From: CAVZCK01 sp963798805
Lineage (GTDB): Bacteria > Pseudomonadota > Alphaproteobacteria > Rhizobiales > Rhodomicrobiaceae
Assembly: GCA_963798805.1 (NCBI GenBank)
Contig: CAWCVC010000002.1
Span: 372,001 to 436,000, forward strand
Direction of reading: 5' to 3'
Length of the DNA: 64,000 bases
How positions within the stretch are numbered: position 1 is the stretch's first letter; each line of letters starts with the position of its first letter. The notes below the pieces were generated by a model, which saw only the letters and a program-made list of their open reading frames with translations, was not told the origin of the DNA and did not search any database. This document shows positions 52,801 to 61,879 of the stretch, one piece after another. The translations under genes and the position numbers were made by a program.

Positions 52801-53130
52801 CTATTGAGCACCATCGCCGGGGACGAAATTGAAGGCCGTCCCGTAGACGAAGATTTCGCATGCGCCGTCGACAATGCGTGGGTGGCTGATCCGGACCGCC
52901 AGACAGCCGTCATAGCCTTTCTCTTTAGCCTTGGCTTCGAGTTCCGTCAAAGCGCGCTCCAGCGTCATGTCCATGACGCGCTCATAGCGCCTCATCTTGC
53001 CGCCGAAGACATTGGTGATCATCTCGCGGATGTCGCGGATGATGTTGGCCGCGTTAACCGCTGCGACCCACATCAGTTCCCCTTCCTTGACTTTGCGGTC
53101 GAGCGGGTGATCCATCGTGTACAGCGCCAT
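52801..53130 (-). CDS. YbjQ family heavy-metal-binding-domain protein
   Basis: A 109-residue protein of the YbjQ/DUF74 type (MWVAAVNAANIIRDIREMIT, NVFGGKMRRYERVMDMTLER, LAVRISHPRIVDG). Metal binding is suggested by family but unproved. It begins two bases after the stop of the long envelope protein at 53133, so it is probably cotranslated with it. Confidence 0.8.
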   Translation of the reverse strand: MALYTMDHPLDRKVKEGELMWVAAVNAANIIRDIREMITNVFGGKMRRYERVMDMTLERALTELEAKAKEKGYDGCLAVRISHPRIVDGACEIFVYGTAFNFVPGDGAQ

Positions 53131-53132
53131 GG

Positions 53133-54968
53133 CTATTTCTTCCCTCCGCCGTCGGCAGTCTTGATGATGACGGTCGGCGAGCGTCCGAACAGAAGGCGCC
53201 GGAGCGCCAGCAGCACAAGAAGAACAAGGAAAACGGCTACAATCAGGCCGAACCAGTAGCGTTCCAGGAACACCTGGTAATTTACTTCGCCCTGCTGCAC
53301 CAGCGACCAGTCATTGCCGATATTGGACAGGTTGAGCGTGGTGTTGTCGCGCAGGAGCATGTTGATCGCCGATAGCTGATCGCGGCTGTTGGTGATGGCG
53401 TTCACGATGCCGGGCCTCGCGAGCTGCCCCATCACGCCCGGGTCGGCCGCGACCTGGCGCAGAAGCCGGCCGGCCGCCGGCGCGGCAAGCTGCTCCTGAT
53501 AGGCGGCGAGGGCGGCAAGCTCCCTCTCGGAAAGCCGGCGGGCCAGCTCCTTCAGCGTATTGGGGGAGAGGCCGAGCAGCGCGTCGCGAGCGGCCCGGTC
53601 GAGCCGGGCAATGCGAAGCGCCGGCGCGCGGCTGTTGAAGGACAAGAGCGTCGAGAGCTGGGCCGAGGTGATCGCGTCCGGCGGAATGAGCTGCGGCAGG
53701 CCGTATTCAATGGCCTTGGGCAGGCGCTGCCCGGCCATTTCCGCCCAGGCGACCGCCTTGTCGAGCGATTTGATCTCGATCGCCAGGGAGACGCCGGCGT
53801 CGTCGAGATCGGTGAGCGCCTTGCGCAGCGTGCCGTCGCGGGTCCGCTGCAGGACGCCAGCCTCTCCGTCCTGCTTCAGGAGAAAGCTGACGATGCGGCC
53901 GAGGCGGCCAAGCTGATCGACGGTGCGCGTCTTCAGGAACTCGGCGAAGTCCGGGCTTTTCTCGGCGAGGCTGAGCAGCACGTTGTATTTCTGCTTGAAG
54001 TCCTGCCAGAAGGCGTAGATGCGGTCGGTCGTCTCATCGGCGATCGGGTTGATCTGATTGGTGAGATCCTCCTTGATCGATTTGGTGAGCTCTTCCTTGA
54101 TCAGGTTCTTGGCTTCGTCGGATTTCATCCGCTCCTCGATGAGCGGAAAGACGCCTTCGGTGGCTTCGTAAACGTCACGGGCGATGAGCGCGAGGCCGAT
54201 CAGCCCGGTAAAGGTGGAAATGATCCGCGATGCGACCAGACCGGCGATCCGGCGGCCCATGCTGGCGACGATGCGGGCGACGATGCGCCGGCTCACGATC
54301 AGCGCGATGCCGGAAATGGTGCCGACATTCTGAATCAGCAGGTCGCTGGTGTTGATCTTGGCGGCGCCTATCTCGGGCGTGACGTCGAGATTGCGCTCGG
54401 TCTCCTTGGTGAAGACATCGGCAACCGCGCCGCCATAGCGGCTCTGCAGCGCCGTCTTTACACACGCGATGATCGGGCCTGAAACATTGCTGGCAGCGTG
54501 CTCGACGCGGGTTCCGAAATCCTTGCCGACGCCTTGGGCGAGATCGTTCAGGGCAGCCTTGAAGCCATCCGAGCCGAAGGCACGCTCGGCGACGGCTGTT
54601 GCGGTTTTCTCGGCAGTTTCCCGGCTGACCGTCGAATAGGCGCGGCCGAAGGCATTGGTATTGGCGCGCTCGACGCGGATGGCGTCGTCGATTTCCTTGT
54701 CGAGCCGCTCGCTGACCTTCGCCTCATGCCAATATTTGTCGACCAGCGCGGTGTAGTCGATCTGGCCCAGCTCTTTCGTCAGCGCGTTTTCGGTCAGGCT
54801 CTTGATCTGGGCGCGCACCTCGGGATCGCCGAGATTGTTGCATTCATCGATGGTGACGGCGATTTGCCCCTGAACCTGCGCAAAGGATGCGGGCATGGAC
54901 GACAAGAGAAACGCGGAGATGGTCACAGAGCCGACAATGGAGCGAAATGGGTCAATCCTAACTGGCAC
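53133..54968 (-). CDS. 611-residue envelope protein, unknown family
   Basis: Signal-like N-terminus (GSVTISAFLLSSMPASFA before Q), then a long region of helical, partly hydrophobic sequence, with an unusual internal hydrophobic stretch (GTISGIALIVSRRIVARIVA through TFTGLIGLALIARDVYEATEG) and a C-terminal membrane helix (FGLIVAVFLVLLVLLALRRL), basic tail. Much of the middle is long helices that could form a coiled-coil. The start is the GTG at 54968, because AAGGA lies seven bases upstream; the ATG at 54974 would have its ribosome site one base away. It is probably anchored at the C-terminus with most of the protein in the periplasm. I cannot assign a function. Confidence 0.7.
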   Translation of the reverse strand: MPVRIDPFRSIVGSVTISAFLLSSMPASFAQVQGQIAVTIDECNNLGDPEVRAQIKSLTENALTKELGQIDYTALVDKYWHEAKVSERLDKEIDDAIRVERANTNAFGRAYSTVSRETAEKTATAVAERAFGSDGFKAALNDLAQGVGKDFGTRVEHAASNVSGPIIACVKTALQSRYGGAVADVFTKETERNLDVTPEIGAAKINTSDLLIQNVGTISGIALIVSRRIVARIVASMGRRIAGLVASRIISTFTGLIGLALIARDVYEATEGVFPLIEERMKSDEAKNLIKEELTKSIKEDLTNQINPIADETTDRIYAFWQDFKQKYNVLLSLAEKSPDFAEFLKTRTVDQLGRLGRIVSFLLKQDGEAGVLQRTRDGTLRKALTDLDDAGVSLAIEIKSLDKAVAWAEMAGQRLPKAIEYGLPQLIPPDAITSAQLSTLLSFNSRAPALRIARLDRAARDALLGLSPNTLKELARRLSERELAALAAYQEQLAAPAAGRLLRQVAADPGVMGQLARPGIVNAITNSRDQLSAINMLLRDNTTLNLSNIGNDWSLVQQGEVNYQVFLERYWFGLIVAVFLVLLVLLALRRLLFGRSPTVIIKTADGGGKK

Positions 54969-55072
54969 GCGCATATCCTTGAACACGGGGGGTCGCCAGG
55001 GCTGACGCCCGGCGGAAACAACGGACCGGAGGCAGAGTTCCGGCCTTTTGTGTTCCAATATTGCGCGCTCCG

Positions 55073-55258
55073 CTAGAGATTAAAAGAGACACCTGCGAAG
55101 AGGAGAGCCCAGGCGACGAGCGTCACTTCGAAGGGATGACCTTCGACGATCGGCGTCAGAATCGGGACGTCGACCGCGAAGTAGCGCGATAGGATGATGA
55201 GCACGATCAGGGCTGTCGAAACCGCAAAAATACCGAATGAAGGGGCGCTTAATTTCAT
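55073..55258 (-). CDS. 61-residue two-helix membrane protein
   Basis: Two predicted membrane helices (FGIFAVSTALIVLIILSRYF, and VTLVAWALLFAGVSF) with a short loop. ATG at 55258 has AAGG nine bases upstream. It lies between rnhB and the 611-residue envelope protein on the same strand; partner unknown. Probably real because of size, composition and ribosome site. Confidence 0.65.
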   Translation of the reverse strand: MKLSAPSFGIFAVSTALIVLIILSRYFAVDVPILTPIVEGHPFEVTLVAWALLFAGVSFNL

Positions 55259-55308
55259 CGTTGGGGCCTTCTTACCGGGGCAGTCGAATAAAACAATGAC
55301 CTGGACAA

Positions 55309-55989
55309 TTACAGGGTTATGACCACAGGCTGAGCTGTCGCTTCACCGGCGATAAACTCGCCGGCAAGCGCCATCTGCACCGGAGCGAAAGAGCGCCGGT
55401 GATGCGGCGTGACACCGAGCCGGGTGATCGCCTTGGCATGCTCGGCTGTGCCGTAGCCCTTGTTGGTATGCCAGCCATAGCCTGGGAAATCTTCTGACAA
55501 TTTTTCCATAAGACGGTCGCGCGCGACCTTGGCAATGATCGACGCCGCGGCGATCGAGGGGCATTTGGCGTCGCCGTCGACGACCGGCAGCGCGGGGTGT
55601 GGGACGGAAGGGCAGCAATTGCCGTCCACCAGCACTATTTCCGGGATGGCTGCCAAAGCGGCGACCGCGTCGCACATAGCGCGCAGCGTCGCCTGCAGGA
55701 TGTTGATCCGGTCGATATCCTCGACCGACATGATGCCGACGCCAACCCAGGCTGTCTCGCTGATCGCATCGAACAGCTCCTCCCGGCGCTCCGGCGGCAG
55801 CAGCTTGGAATCGTTCAGCCCCTTCGGCACTTTCTTGCCCGCGCGGAAGATCACCGCAGCCGCTACGACCGGCCCCGCCCAGGGGCCGCGACCCGCCTCG
55901 TCGACCCCGGCAACGAGCTTCGTGTCCCGGCCGGCGAAGAGCCGCTCGGCCCTGAACGTCAGTGGCTTTAAGGTCCTCCGTGCCTGCAT
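55309..55989 (-). CDS. rnhB: ribonuclease HII
   Basis: Removes ribonucleotides and RNA in RNA-DNA hybrids. A 226-residue protein with the catalytic acidic motifs GVDEAGRGPWAGP (Asp-Glu), VDGDAKCPSIAAASI and KVARDRLM, and the C-terminal HHRRSFAPV. I start at the Met at 55989 (MQARRTLKPLTF); the 56025 frame is possible. The gene is just downstream of the radical SAM gene on the same strand (46 bases), a common neighbour in Rhizobiales from memory. Confidence 0.93.
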   Translation of the reverse strand: MQARRTLKPLTFRAERLFAGRDTKLVAGVDEAGRGPWAGPVVAAAVIFRAGKKVPKGLNDSKLLPPERREELFDAISETAWVGVGIMSVEDIDRINILQATLRAMCDAVAALAAIPEIVLVDGNCCPSVPHPALPVVDGDAKCPSIAAASIIAKVARDRLMEKLSEDFPGYGWHTNKGYGTAEHAKAITRLGVTPHHRRSFAPVQMALAGEFIAGEATAQPVVITL

Positions 55990-56034
55990 AGGAAAGCAGA
56001 CTGCATGGCGCGCAGAGGATCGCAAGCGCCTTTC

Positions 56035-57159
56035 TCATGATTTGAACAGATCTAACTGCTTACTCACGGCCGCCGGTGGCTTGAACAGGTCGGAGCGCAA
56101 GACCGTGCGGTTGCTGTTGAGGCCCAGCCGCTGGGTGGCGATGCGGAAACGTTGCGCGATGAGTTCGGCATATGGCCCCGTCCCGGTCTGACGTTCCCGC
56201 CAGCGCGAGACATAGTCCTTGCCGCCCCGCGTCGAACGGACCAGCGACATCACGCGCTTGGCGCGGTCGGGGAATTCTTCCTGCAGCCATTCCTGAAACA
56301 GGCCGCTGATCTCAAGCGGCAGGCGCAGCAGCACATAGCCCGCCTCCCGCGCACCGGCGGCGGCGCCGCGCTCCAGCACGGCTTCGATCTCGCCGTCATT
56401 GATGGCCGGGATGATCGGCGCAACCATCACGCCGACAGGGACGCCAGCCTCGGCCAGACGCTCGATCGCCTCGACGCGGCGGGCCGGCGTCGTGGCGCGC
56501 GGCTCCATCTTGCGCGCCAGCCGGTGATCGAGCGAGGTCACGGACAGGCAGACCTTCACCAGCCCGCGCTTGGCGAGCGAGGCGAGCAGGTCGATATCAC
56601 GCAGAATGAGCGCCGATTTGGTGACGATGCCGACCGGATGGCTGTTGCGGTCCATGATTTCGAGGATCTTGCGCGTCAAGCCGTAGGTCTTCTCGATCGG
56701 CTGGTAAGGGTCGGTATTGGTGCCGAGTGCCAGCGTCTTCACCTGATAGCGCGGATTGGCGATCTCCCTCTCAAGACATTCAGCGGTGTTGGTCTTGGCG
56801 ATCAGTACGCTCTCAAAGTCGAGCCCGGCGGAAAGGCCGAGATAGCAATGGGTCGGCCGGGCATAGCAATAGATGCAGCCATGCTCGCAGCCGCGATAGG
56901 GATTGACGGACTGATCGAAGCCGATATCGGGCGAGTCGTTGGTGGCGATGATCTGCCGCGCCTGTTCGAGCCGGACCTCGGTCTTGAACTGCGTGAGGTC
57001 GCCGAGGCCTTCCCAGCCGTCGTCGACATCCTCGCGCAGCTGCGCGTCGAAGCGGCCGGTCAGATTCGACTTCGAGCCGCGGCCGCGCCGGCGCTCCCGG
57101 TCGACCGGCGGCTGATCGGGTGAGGCGGGGCGGGGCATGACTGGCGGTTTTCTGACCAT
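56035..57159 (-). CDS. PA0069/SplB-like radical SAM protein
   Basis: A 374-residue radical SAM enzyme: 4Fe-4S motif CxxxCxxC in RGCEHGCIYCYARPTH, TKSALILRDIDLL, and NPYRGCEHGC, typical of the PA0069 family, which has no established substrate; related to spore photoproduct lyase (SplB). The N-terminus is a basic, possibly disordered stretch (MVRKPPVMPRP). The longer frame to 57189 is less likely. Next gene is rnhB. Diverges from the glycosyltransferase at 57255. Confidence 0.88.
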   Translation of the reverse strand: MVRKPPVMPRPASPDQPPVDRERRRGRGSKSNLTGRFDAQLREDVDDGWEGLGDLTQFKTEVRLEQARQIIATNDSPDIGFDQSVNPYRGCEHGCIYCYARPTHCYLGLSAGLDFESVLIAKTNTAECLEREIANPRYQVKTLALGTNTDPYQPIEKTYGLTRKILEIMDRNSHPVGIVTKSALILRDIDLLASLAKRGLVKVCLSVTSLDHRLARKMEPRATTPARRVEAIERLAEAGVPVGVMVAPIIPAINDGEIEAVLERGAAAGAREAGYVLLRLPLEISGLFQEWLQEEFPDRAKRVMSLVRSTRGGKDYVSRWRERQTGTGPYAELIAQRFRIATQRLGLNSNRTVLRSDLFKPPAAVSKQLDLFKS

Positions 57160-57254
57160 GGCCACATCATAGGGCGACGACGAGAACAAATAAAGAACAA
57201 ATCCGCCACCAATGCGCGCTTGTGCAAAATCCGCCAGCCGGTATCATCCCGGTC

Positions 57255-57944
57255 ATGATCTCGGTCGTCATCCCCACTCTCAATGCCGATATCGACCTGG
57301 CCCGGACGCTGACGGCGCTGATTCCGGCCGCGGTCGACGGTTTCGTTCGCGACGTGGTGATCGTCGATGGCGGCTCGACCGACGCGACGGCCAAGGTCGC
57401 CGACGAGGCCGGGGCGAATTTCATCCGCACCGAGCGGGGCAGGGGAGTGCAGCTTGCCGAAGGCGCGCGTCAGGCAAAGGGACGCTGGCTGTTGTTTCTC
57501 CATGCCGACACGGTTCTGCAAGCCGGGTGGGAGAGCGAAGCCTTCGAGCTGATCCGCGCGGTGGATAGCGGCGCGCGGCCGGACAGCGCCGGGGTGTTCC
57601 GCTTCGCGCTCGACGATCGCGGGCTTTGGGCCACCTATTTGAAGGCGGTCGTCTGGCTGCGCTGCCGGTTCTTCCGGATGCCTTACGGCGATCAGGGGCT
57701 CCTCATTTCGCGGCAGCTCTATGAGGGCGTCGGCGGCTTCAAGCCGATGGCGCTAATGGAGGATGTCGACATGATCCGCCGGCTCGGCAGGCGGCGCCTC
57801 CTCTTCTTTCGCTCGAGCGCCACCACGAGCGCACGCCGCTATCGCGCTGAAGGCTATCTCCGCCGGATGCTGCGCAATCTGACGTGTCTCTGCCTCTTTT
57901 ATCTGCGGGTTCCGCCCCGGCTGCTGTCGCGCATCTATGGCTAG
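57255..57944 (+). CDS. TIGR04283-type family 2 glycosyltransferase
   Basis: A 229-residue protein with a GT2-like fold: ISVVIPTLNADIDLARTLTA, VIVDGGSTDATAKV, GRWLLFLHADTVL (the DXD-type block) and MEDVDMIRRL. The TIGR04283 type is encoded next to a TIGR04282-type enzyme in many bacteria, as here, where the next gene overlaps by eight bases. Their joint product is not settled. Start at 57255 (MISVVIPTLN); a GTG at 57222 is an alternative. Confidence 0.87.
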   Translation: MISVVIPTLNADIDLARTLTALIPAAVDGFVRDVVIVDGGSTDATAKVADEAGANFIRTERGRGVQLAEGARQAKGRWLLFLHADTVLQAGWESEAFELIRAVDSGARPDSAGVFRFALDDRGLWATYLKAVVWLRCRFFRMPYGDQGLLISRQLYEGVGGFKPMALMEDVDMIRRLGRRRLLFFRSSATTSARRYRAEGYLRRMLRNLTCLCLFYLRVPPRLLSRIYG

Positions 57945-58611
57945 ACGCGGCGCGCCTGCCGGCACGCTGATCATCATGGTCAAGGAGCCGCGTCTGGGCG
58001 CGGTGAAGACGCGGCTCGTCGGCGAGATCGGCGCGGTTGCCGCCACACATTTTTATCGAAACGTGACCGCGAATCTCATCCGGCGGCTGGCTTTCGATCC
58101 GCGCTGGCGGACGGTTCTTGCGGTCTCGCCGGATCATGCGGCGTCGGCGGGCTATTGGCCGGCCAAAGTCGCGCGCGTCGCGCAAGGGACCGGCGATCTG
58201 GGCGAGCGGATGGAGCGGCTGCTACGCTCGCAAGGGGCCGCGCCGGCCGTGCTCATCGGCTCGGATATTCCAGGCGTCCGGCCGACCCATATCGCGGCCG
58301 CTTTCAGGCTCCTGCGCCGCAACGATGCGGTGCTCGGTCCGGCGGAGGATGGCGGTTTCTGGCTTGTGGGGCTGAAGCCCTTGCCGCGTCTCGATGGCCT
58401 CTTCCGCGCTGTCCGCTGGTCGGGTCCGCAGACCTTCGGCGATACGCTCGCCAATCTCGCGGGACGGAATGTCGGCCTCGCGGCCCAGCTGTCGGACGTC
58501 GACGACGGCGCGTCCTGGCGCCGCTGCGCTCATCTCGGCGCGCGCATCATGCCTCCGCCCCTTCCGCAAATAGCGAAGGTGAAGCCGGCAGCCATCAGTC
58601 GTTCTCGTTGA
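57937..58611 (+). CDS. TIGR04282-type glycosyltransferase (arsenosugar-biosynthesis family)
   Basis: A 224-residue nucleotidyl/glycosyl transferase-like protein: LIIMVKEPRLGAVKTRLVGE, GDLGERMERLL, VLIGSDIPGVRPTHIAAAFR, GPAEDGGFWLVGL. Some members act in arsenosugar formation; there is no arsenic gene nearby, so the name may mislead. It overlaps the preceding glycosyltransferase gene and its 3' end overlaps the convergent ptsH gene by 17 bases. Confidence 0.87.
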   Translation: MARRGAPAGTLIIMVKEPRLGAVKTRLVGEIGAVAATHFYRNVTANLIRRLAFDPRWRTVLAVSPDHAASAGYWPAKVARVAQGTGDLGERMERLLRSQGAAPAVLIGSDIPGVRPTHIAAAFRLLRRNDAVLGPAEDGGFWLVGLKPLPRLDGLFRAVRWSGPQTFGDTLANLAGRNVGLAAQLSDVDDGASWRRCAHLGARIMPPPLPQIAKVKPAAISRSR

Positions 58612-58894
58612 AGCCGCTTTCGATGAGGGACGTCAGGGCGTCGAGGGCCTCTTCCGCGTCGGGGCCTTCCGTCTCGATGAGGATGATCGACCCTTGCCCC
58701 GCCTGAAGCATCATCAGCCCCATGATCGAGCCGCCACCGACCTGCTGGCCGTCCTTGGTCACGGCAACCTCGGCATCGAACTTCTCGACGCACTTCACGA
58801 ACGCCGCCGAGGCGCGGGCGTGAAGTCCCTTCTTATTCGTGATCGTGACTTCGGCGAGACACTGATAGACGCCGGAAGCGGACATGCTGTTCAT
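58595..58894 (-). CDS. ptsH: HPr phosphocarrier protein
   Basis: A 99-residue HPr. The active-site histidine lies in the GLHARASAAFV motif and the regulatory serine region in VGGGSIMGLMMLQAG, which HprK phosphorylates. Shorter start at 58885 also possible. In Rhizobiales HPr and EIIA(Man) form a regulatory PTS with no sugar transporter. It is the last gene of the chvI-ptsH run. Confidence 0.9.
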   Translation of the reverse strand: MNSMSASGVYQCLAEVTITNKKGLHARASAAFVKCVEKFDAEVAVTKDGQQVGGGSIMGLMMLQAGQGSIILIETEGPDAEEALDALTSLIESGFNEND

Positions 58895-59050
58895 TGGCAA
58901 CCCGACAGGTGGCGGTGGCCGTTGGTGGGAAGGGATTATGCAACAGGAGTTTAAGGATCGGAAGCTGAATGAAACGCAAAGACCAGGGAGCACTTATGCG
59001 GGTAACGGCGTAAAGCCAAGACAAGCCAAGGATTTATCCTCAAAAAATCG

Positions 59051-59452
59051 TCAGCGGCTGGTCAGAACCTGGCTGGCCACGTGAATATATTTGCGGCCGG
59101 CTTCCTGGGCCTGCTTGATCGCTTCGGGGAGAGGGACCTCCTCTCGCACGCGCGCCAGCTTGACCAGCATGGGCAGGTTGATCCCGGCGATCACCTCGAC
59201 ATTGGACTCGTCCATGACCGAAATGGCGAGATTGGACGGCGTGCCGCCGAACATATCGGTGAGGACGACGCAGCCGTCGCCGCTATTGACCTTGCTGACC
59301 GCCTTGAGGATGGCGCTGCGCCGCTCTTCCATATCGTCGTCGGGCTGGATGCAGATGGTTTCGATCTGTTGCTGCGGACCGACGATATGCTCAAGCGCGG
59401 CTCTGAATTCCCGGGCCAGGTTTCCATGCGTGACAATCACGACACCGATCAT
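59051..59452 (-). CDS. PTS EIIA mannose-type protein
   Basis: A 133-residue EIIA(Man)-like protein: N-terminal IGVVIVTHGNLAREF with the phospho-acceptor His9/10, GCVVLTDMFGGTPSNLAI and GINLPMLVKLARVRE. It is encoded between hprK and ptsH, as in other Rhizobiales, and probably works as a sensor of metabolic state, phosphorylated by HPr. About 150 bases follow before ptsH. Confidence 0.92.
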   Translation of the reverse strand: MIGVVIVTHGNLAREFRAALEHIVGPQQQIETICIQPDDDMEERRSAILKAVSKVNSGDGCVVLTDMFGGTPSNLAISVMDESNVEVIAGINLPMLVKLARVREEVPLPEAIKQAQEAGRKYIHVASQVLTSR

Positions 59453-59618
59453 ACTTCAATCCATCCAGCCGACCCGCCGCATGACTTTCGTTGCAGCCAG
59501 GCCCGCGAAGCCCTCATCATTGTCTATGCGCCGCGTTCCCGGTTCAAGGCTTATTCTGGAACAGCATTCGCGGATAAGAAACGGATTCGCGTCATTTGGG
59601 TAAATTTTCGCAGGTTTT

Positions 59619-60068
59619 TCACGATCCGATCGCCTGAAGCGCGAGACGCAGTTTGAGCGGCGCCGAAGCTTCGAACGGTGCGAGAACGAGCGCCGGAAGC
59701 GCTATTCCGCAAAGCTCGCGGCGCGGTAACGGGGACCGCGGCAGGCGCGGCACATCCTCCGCATCGGCCAGCTCGACGATCAGCGTGACCTCGGCCTCAG
59801 CCCGGAACGGCACGTCCAGAATGCCGAGCCCGCGAACCTCGATGCGCCCGGCGATTGCCTCGGGCGGGCTGGCGATCAGCCGCCCGCTAGCCACCGTCAG
59901 CCTGACCTGATCGTCGGAAATCAGCGCCGGCTTGAGCGCTTCTGGGGTGCCGAAGATGAAGCGAAGCGCCAGATCGGATTTGCCGCTTCCGGGTGGCCCT
60001 TGCAGGATCGCCGCCTTGTCGGCGAGCGCGATGCAGGTGCCGTAGCTGAGCTCGAAGGTCCCGCTCAC
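59619..60068 (-). CDS. hprK: HPr kinase/phosphorylase, short form
   Basis: A 149-residue C-terminal kinase domain only, as is usual in alphaproteobacteria: Walker A GPPGSGKS in ILQGPPGSGKSDLALRF, ISDDQVRL, GRIEVRGLGILDVPF signature. Phosphorylates HPr on serine. It starts one base after the stop of chvG, so the two are coupled, linking PTS state to the ChvGI system by gene order. Confidence 0.92.
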   Translation of the reverse strand: MSGTFELSYGTCIALADKAAILQGPPGSGKSDLALRFIFGTPEALKPALISDDQVRLTVASGRLIASPPEAIAGRIEVRGLGILDVPFRAEAEVTLIVELADAEDVPRLPRSPLPRRELCGIALPALVLAPFEASAPLKLRLALQAIGS

Positions 60069-60069
60069 G

Positions 60070-61812
60070 TCAGATCGCGATCGCCGGCAGGCGAATGACG
60101 AAACGCGCTCCCAGAATGCGCTGAGGCGTATGCTCGCCGGACTTGGTTGTCACTGGAGGCGCCATCCGGTTTTCGGCCCAGATGCCGCCGTTGTGAGCGC
60201 CGATGATCTGGCGCGAAATATTGAGGCCGAGGCCGGAATTGTTGCCGAATTCCTCCTGCTCGGGCCGGTCGGTATAGAAGCGTTCGAAGATCCTCTCCAG
60301 GTTCTCCTGCAGAATGCCCGGCCCGTCGTCCTCGACGGCGACCTCGATCTCGCTGGTCTTGCGGATGATGCTGCAGATGATGCGGATCTTGCCGTCCTTG
60401 GGCGAGAAGGAGATGGCATTGTCGAGCAGATTGTTGATCACCTGGCTCAGGCGGCGCTCGTGGCCGGAGACGGTGAACGGGCTCTTGGCGCCCATGGCGA
60501 TCGCGCGCGCCACGCCTTTGATCTGCAGGTCGATCTTCACCGGACAGTCGCGGTGAATGTCGTTCTGAGCCTCGCAGAGCGCGGTCAGGAGCTTGGCCAG
60601 ATTGACCGAACGCCGGCTCTCGCGGGCAAGCTCGGAATCGAGCCGCGAGGCGTCCGATATGTCGGTGATCAGCCGGTTCAGCCGCTGCGCGTCGTGACGG
60701 ACGATCTTCATCAGCCGGTCGCGGTCCTCGTCCTTCTTGACGAGCGGAAAGGTGTCGATCGCGCTCTGCAGCGAGGTGATCGGGTTCTTCAGCTCATGCG
60801 CGACATCCGCAGCGAAGCTCTCGATGGCGTCGAGACGCGCATAGAGCGCCGCCGTCATCTCTCGCAGCGCATGGGCGAGATGACCGACCTCGTCGGACCG
60901 ATGCGAGAAATCGGGAATGTCGGTGCGGGCCTTGATGTTCTTGCGCACCCGCACGGCGGCCTGGGCAAGCCGGTGCATCGGTCCCGCGATCGTGCCGGCG
61001 AGCACGAATGAGACGATGATCGTCACGGCCATGATCAGCAGCCAGATCCGGACCACCGAAAGCCGCTCCTCGGCCAACAGCGCGTCGATCTCGCCGTCCG
61101 CGGTGGTCAGAAGCAGGGCGCCCAACACCTTGCCGCCCTTCTCTATGGGAACGGCGAAATTGAGAATGGTCTCGCCAAGCTCGTTTTCACGTACGATCTG
61201 GGTCGGGCTGCCTTGCTCGAGCGCGGCCTTGACCTCGGCGAAATTCTTGCCGTTCTGCACGCTGACATTGTTCATCTTCGGCAGGCTCTCCGAACGCAGA
61301 AGGCGCTCGAAACTCAGCCATAGCTTATAGCCCTCGCCGACCTCGTCGGCCCGCTTCGTCGGATTCTGATACTGGGTCAGCTTGCCGCCCTTATAGATGC
61401 GGTTGCTGTCGACCAGCCAGGTGCCGTCGGCATTGTAGATATAGGCGTGCGTCTGGGTCGGCTGGATCAGGCTGCGAAGAAGCTCGGCGGATTTTTCGAT
61501 GCTGATGGTGAAGGAGTTGTCGGCAGGCTGCCCGAAGATGGCGTCATCGATGCTGTCCGCACTGGCGGAGACCCGCGGAGCGCCTTCGATGGTCAGCGCC
61601 TTGGCGATGATTTCCGCTTCGATCTGCAAGCTCTTCGAGCGCGCCGCGATCAGCCGGTCACGGAAGTCGCTCAGGTAGAGCATGCCGGCGCCGAGCACGA
61701 ACAGGCTGAGGATGTTCAGCACCACGATGCGGCCGGTAATGGTGGTGAACCGGTAGTAGATGCCGGCGCGCGCAAACAGCCTCATCAGCCTGCGCCAGCC
61801 GCGGCGGCTCAT
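60070..61812 (-). CDS. chvG: sensor histidine kinase ChvG
   Basis: A 580-residue membrane kinase: two membrane segments (FTTITGRIVVLNILSLFVLG and VRIWLLIMAVTIIVSFVLAG), a periplasmic domain between them, HAMP, HisKA with the phospho-acceptor His339 in FAADVAHELKNPITSLQSA, and an ATPase domain (VINNLLDNAISFSP, DDGPGI). ChvG with ChvI senses acidity and envelope state in Agrobacterium, Sinorhizobium and Brucella (BvrS). It lies directly upstream of hprK. Confidence 0.95.
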   Translation of the reverse strand: MSRRGWRRLMRLFARAGIYYRFTTITGRIVVLNILSLFVLGAGMLYLSDFRDRLIAARSKSLQIEAEIIAKALTIEGAPRVSASADSIDDAIFGQPADNSFTISIEKSAELLRSLIQPTQTHAYIYNADGTWLVDSNRIYKGGKLTQYQNPTKRADEVGEGYKLWLSFERLLRSESLPKMNNVSVQNGKNFAEVKAALEQGSPTQIVRENELGETILNFAVPIEKGGKVLGALLLTTADGEIDALLAEERLSVVRIWLLIMAVTIIVSFVLAGTIAGPMHRLAQAAVRVRKNIKARTDIPDFSHRSDEVGHLAHALREMTAALYARLDAIESFAADVAHELKNPITSLQSAIDTFPLVKKDEDRDRLMKIVRHDAQRLNRLITDISDASRLDSELARESRRSVNLAKLLTALCEAQNDIHRDCPVKIDLQIKGVARAIAMGAKSPFTVSGHERRLSQVINNLLDNAISFSPKDGKIRIICSIIRKTSEIEVAVEDDGPGILQENLERIFERFYTDRPEQEEFGNNSGLGLNISRQIIGAHNGGIWAENRMAPPVTTKSGEHTPQRILGARFVIRLPAIAI

Positions 61813-61879
61813 GCCTGCAAGTGTCGACGTGCGCAGCGGCCCGGCCGCTTCTATGGTGATCTTCCCCTCCCCTCAGGCG

